This document shows positions 45,115 through 64,000 of a stretch of DNA of 64,000 nucleotides, one piece after another. The notes under the pieces were generated by a model. The model was not told the origin of the DNA, searched no databases, and saw only the letters and a list, made by a program, of their open reading frames with translations. This stretch comes from Balanoglossus misakiensis (Eukaryota > Hemichordata), in assembly GCA_040954595.2 (NCBI GenBank), contig CM082576.2, positions 806,001 to 870,000 of the forward strand, written 5' to 3'. The stretch's first letter is position 1, and every line of letters starts with the position of its first letter. The position numbers and the translations under genes were made by a program.

Positions 45115-46584
45115 TTAGTGAAATATTTTATACAAAGGTGGGTGTCTTCTGCTGCCACGATCACCGAGAATGGCGATATCGGGTCTTTGCTGTTTAAATA
45201 CCGATCCGTCACCTTCTCTGGCCGCGGGAACCTCCCTCGTCGCCGGTGAGCCATCTTGTAACCCTGAAATCTCGTGTTCATGATTTCCTCCCGTCTTTCC
45301 GGAGCATCTCGGTGATGGGAGCTCTTCACTCTCTTGTACTTCGTGCGTCTCTGCAGTCGTTGGTGTTGCCATGGTAATTGTATCCACTTTTCTGGGACTG
45401 GATGCATGTCTTTCGTCAAAGCGGCCTTCTCTCGCATCCTCCTGATCTCTGTATGACGTGGTAGTGTAAATTTCTTTATCGGGTTTCGGTGATTCCATCG
45501 TCCCACTGATTTTATGTCCGGTCTTTTCTTGCGTCGCAACGATGCTGCCAAGTGATCGTTCTCTGTTGAATTCAACCGATGGACGGAATGTAACGGGGTA
45601 ACTTTCTGAGTAACTTGTTTCCTCTGAAAGGTTGAGCAGTTCTCGTAATCGCATCGTCACACTTTTCGAGCACATCACCTGCATAGCACTCAGGTACTGC
45701 ACCCACATTTCTGCTGACAAACGTTCTTGAGTGAGCTCGCATTCCTTACGCTCCAGTTCTTTCAGTTTGTCTTCCAAGTCTTCCTTCCAACTCTGGTGTG
45801 CATCTTCCAACTTCTTCAGAAGACGCGTGCGATCTTCTTCAATCATCTTGATGTATTCAGCGACCGTCTTCTGGACGTGGATGTTCAGTTTCAATTCTTG
45901 TTCACGGAAGCGATCATCGAGTGACTCCATGGTTCGCCGAACCTGAGTTCGTCTGTCCGTTGTTTGTTCTTCTTTCGTTTTTATCTGGTCCAGTGCAACA
46001 GTCAATGTTTCTGTATACTCTACCGCCGCGTCTCTTATAGACTTACAACAGTGGTGGTTGTGGTCAGTCGTGGAGCATTCACAACACACTGAAGAGTTGC
46101 AGGTGTCACAGTAAAAATTGGCAAGTTTGCCTCGATGGACGATACACCATGTTGGGAACTGAACTCCGATCAACTCGGCGAACGTACGCCTGTATGTGCT
46201 GTTGTTGGCAAACGCTTTCTGGACAGGTTTGTGGGCTCGGAGAGAGGGACGTTTTCGCTGAGACTGAAGACCATCCCGACAAGCATGCCCACATTGACTG
46301 TCAACTTCTCCTTCTTCGCACCCTTCACATTTTCCAGCAGATTTCCTTCGATTTCGAACCCGTCCAGCTTGAGATCGATCGTCTACAAGTTCCATTGGAT
46401 CTCGATTTTGATCACAACACTTGGCTACATTAATCATCCTTTGTCCGTCTTTCCACTCGGTGAATTGATCAAAGCGGTTCTCGGACAGAAATTGCAGTTT
46501 ACTTTGTCCCTCTAAACCATTTCCACCAGTTGCACACTCTTGATTAGTCTGCGGTTGGAAATCTTTTCCAAGAGCTGTTGCCAT
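45115..46584 (-). CDS. TRIM-like B-box/coiled-coil protein without a RING, intronless
   Basis: One frame on the minus strand. I chose the start MATALGKDFQPQ (46584), typical of TRIM-like proteins; an upstream ATG at 46713 would add 43 residues with no recognisable feature. The B-box 2 is complete: ligands CIVH, CDTC, the CxxC of CCEC, then a DHNHH pair (about residues 146-177). Just before it, CEGCEEGEVDSQCGHAC keeps only the first half of a B-box 1; the second half has lost its ligands. No RING precedes it. The next ~150 residues are a charged coiled coil (KKLEDAHQSWKEDLEDKLKE and neighbours). The tail is Ser/Glu/Thr-rich and disordered, with no NHL, filamin or SPRY domain. The protein is likely cytosolic and self-associating. 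Without a RING it should lack ubiquitin-ligase activity of its own and may act as a scaffold; that is inference. Confidence 0.78.
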   Translation of the reverse strand: MATALGKDFQPQTNQECATGGNGLEGQSKLQFLSENRFDQFTEWKDGQRMINVAKCCDQNRDPMELVDDRSQAGRVRNRRKSAGKCEGCEEGEVDSQCGHACRDGLQSQRKRPSLRAHKPVQKAFANNSTYRRTFAELIGVQFPTWCIVHRGKLANFYCDTCNSSVCCECSTTDHNHHCCKSIRDAAVEYTETLTVALDQIKTKEEQTTDRRTQVRRTMESLDDRFREQELKLNIHVQKTVAEYIKMIEEDRTRLLKKLEDAHQSWKEDLEDKLKELERKECELTQERLSAEMWVQYLSAMQVMCSKSVTMRLRELLNLSEETSYSESYPVTFRPSVEFNRERSLGSIVATQEKTGHKISGTMESPKPDKEIYTTTSYRDQEDAREGRFDERHASSPRKVDTITMATPTTAETHEVQESEELPSPRCSGKTGGNHEHEISGLQDGSPATREVPAAREGDGSVFKQQRPDIAILGDRGSRRHPPLYKIFH

Positions 46585-46713
46585 TTCACAGAACTTCACC
46601 GAGTATGAACAAGTCTCTGTACAAAGGTTCAGTGAACCACCGCCCTCTACAACGCCACGGCGCAAGTCTGCCTTTGCGTAGTTAATACAGTTAGCATTAA
46701 ATGTATCATACAA

Positions 46714-48090
46714 GTATCAGGTATGGATATGTATCGTAATGGTGCAACTAAATTTGCAATGACAACGAGATAGTAAGTTTTTACAAATACGGATGATGGG
46801 GATGGATGTTTTTAAAGCCCCATGAGCTGCAATACGATAAAAATTAAGCATTAAATTATCGCGGATTTCTGATAGTATATCAAGAAAACACTTATTTATG
46901 AAAAAATTGCCAAACAATAAAAGAAATATCGGTAGAGACCATACCACCACAATCGGCGTCGTCATCATCGATGACGGCGCTCCCCTTTATTTTATTAATA
47001 GTGTAAGTTTCGACAGGCCTTGCAGAATAGTACTGCTTTCGTTTTCCTTAACCCGATTATCAGCTAGAATTTTCCCGTCATTCAGTTTCAGTGGATTATA
47101 TAGTGTTAGTATGAAATGTGTAAGGCTTTACATTTGTGTTTAAACGTGAACTTGAGATAAGTTCCTCTTTAGATTCCTAGTATTAACGGTTCATATTACT
47201 TAAGTTGGGCAGTCCGGTCGGTGTATGATTGATACCTACTTAAAGGTACCTTTCGCGTCGACTCGTTTCCATAGAAATACAAACAAAAACAAAGTTCAAA
47301 ACAAGTTATGATGTTCTTTAGAGAGAGAGAGAGAGAGCAAAGGTCATGTCATTGGGGTGTAGGTTTAAGTCCTGCATAGGTCACCCATGTTCTCACAAAA
47401 TTCAGTCTATATTGCAGAGTGTGTAGATATACATTCACATTTCCCAGGCCCTTCTGCATGCAGATGTGCTTGTAATATTATATTGAAAGTGCTATGTTGC
47501 ATTTCAAAATCAATATTTCCCTTGTGTGCACACTTCAAAGTAAAACTGTATTGACAAATAAGTGTGCAGTGGGTGGGGTGGTGTCAGAAATTCTAATTAG
47601 CTCGTGGCACAGTTAGCTGTCCCATTTGATTTTCCATCATTGTCCATTGTCAAGTATATTGCCTTTTGTTATAATGCTACTCTCTCCATCTCTTCTTCCA
47701 TCCCCTGTGTTATTCTCTCGTGTTCATTATTATAAAAATACCACTTCCATGCATGCTTTCTTACTTTCCCCATTTCTTGAGTTTATTTTCCTGTCACGTA
47801 TGATATTATTCCATGTACATGTAATGTAACGCCAAGTCCTCGGCCTACCCGGTACAACAGAATATTGATGATGGGAACCATGGTAGACACCCACTAAAAC
47901 TCCAACTTACTCTGAAAGTTCACTGCGCCCTCTCTCTTACCCATCATGCACAGCGCACATGTATGACAGGAAATGAGGCCAGGGTATAGTCATCGGAATG
48001 AACAACATTTGTCACTTGAACCAAATTTACAGATAGTTTTTGGTCAGTTTACATGACCGCGGTGAGGATATACGCGATTTTTAGAAGACG
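46714..48090. other. Divergent intergenic region between the B-box gene and the MAP4K gene
   Basis: The 5' ends of the two genes face away from each other across about 1.4 kb, so promoters of both must lie here. A short (AG)n run lies near 47.32-47.34 kb. CpG rises in the last ~100 bases before the MAP4K start codon at 48091. No TATA box was identified for either gene. Confidence 0.5.

Positions 48091-64000
<15,910 letters not shown>

Noticed and set aside
47330-47460. Possible tRNA-derived SINE after an (AG)n run, with a GGTTTAAGTCC stretch like a B box
   Set aside because: No matching A box at the right distance, no cloverleaf, and no terminal repeats or A-rich tail.

Overview
This is a window of animal nuclear DNA. 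It has multi-exon genes with GT-AG introns, exons of about 40-300 bp whose phases fit exactly when joined, long AT-rich introns and intergenic DNA, many microsatellites, and a fragment of an LTR retrotransposon. The gene repertoire (a MAP4K3/5-type kinase, a B-box/coiled-coil TRIM-like protein, a secreted acidic Ser/Asp/Glu repeat protein) points to an invertebrate, probably a marine deuterostome or lophotrochozoan. The species cannot be named from the sequence alone. No bacterial operon, CRISPR array, tRNA or rRNA gene was found.

Layout. 1-9.8 kb: a minus-strand gene, only partly resolved, with a CRE/CCAAT promoter near 9.76-9.81 kb and three phase-0 exons at 8.6-8.9, 6.3-6.4 and 3.2-3.4 kb. 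11.1-16.0 kb: a minus-strand gene whose 991-residue, mostly disordered protein is encoded without introns, behind a spliced 5' leader. 16.6-27.2 kb: a plus-strand, 17-exon gene for a secreted protein of 757 residues that resembles a TIM-barrel glycosidase. Its 4.8-kb intron 12 holds a seven-copy ~125-bp minisatellite and, on the opposite strand, a series of duplicated exon-like segments that look like a non-coding antisense transcript. 27.2-33.1 kb: no gene seen.

33.1-43.7 kb: a plus-strand, 8-exon gene for a 790-residue secreted polyampholyte (acidic S/D/E repeats alternating with Lys/Arg islands). Intron 5 carries a truncated LTR element in the opposite orientation, with a tRNA-Pro primer binding site. 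45.1-46.6 kb: an intronless minus-strand B-box protein without a RING. 48.1 kb to the end: the first 19 exons of a MAP4K3/5 homologue, covering the kinase domain, the proline-rich linker and the start of the citron-homology domain; it continues past the window.

The genes look like independent neighbours rather than a functional cluster. The least explained items are the secreted acidic repeat protein, the 757-residue secreted protein, the 991-residue orphan, and the antisense duplicated-exon unit nested in intron 12.
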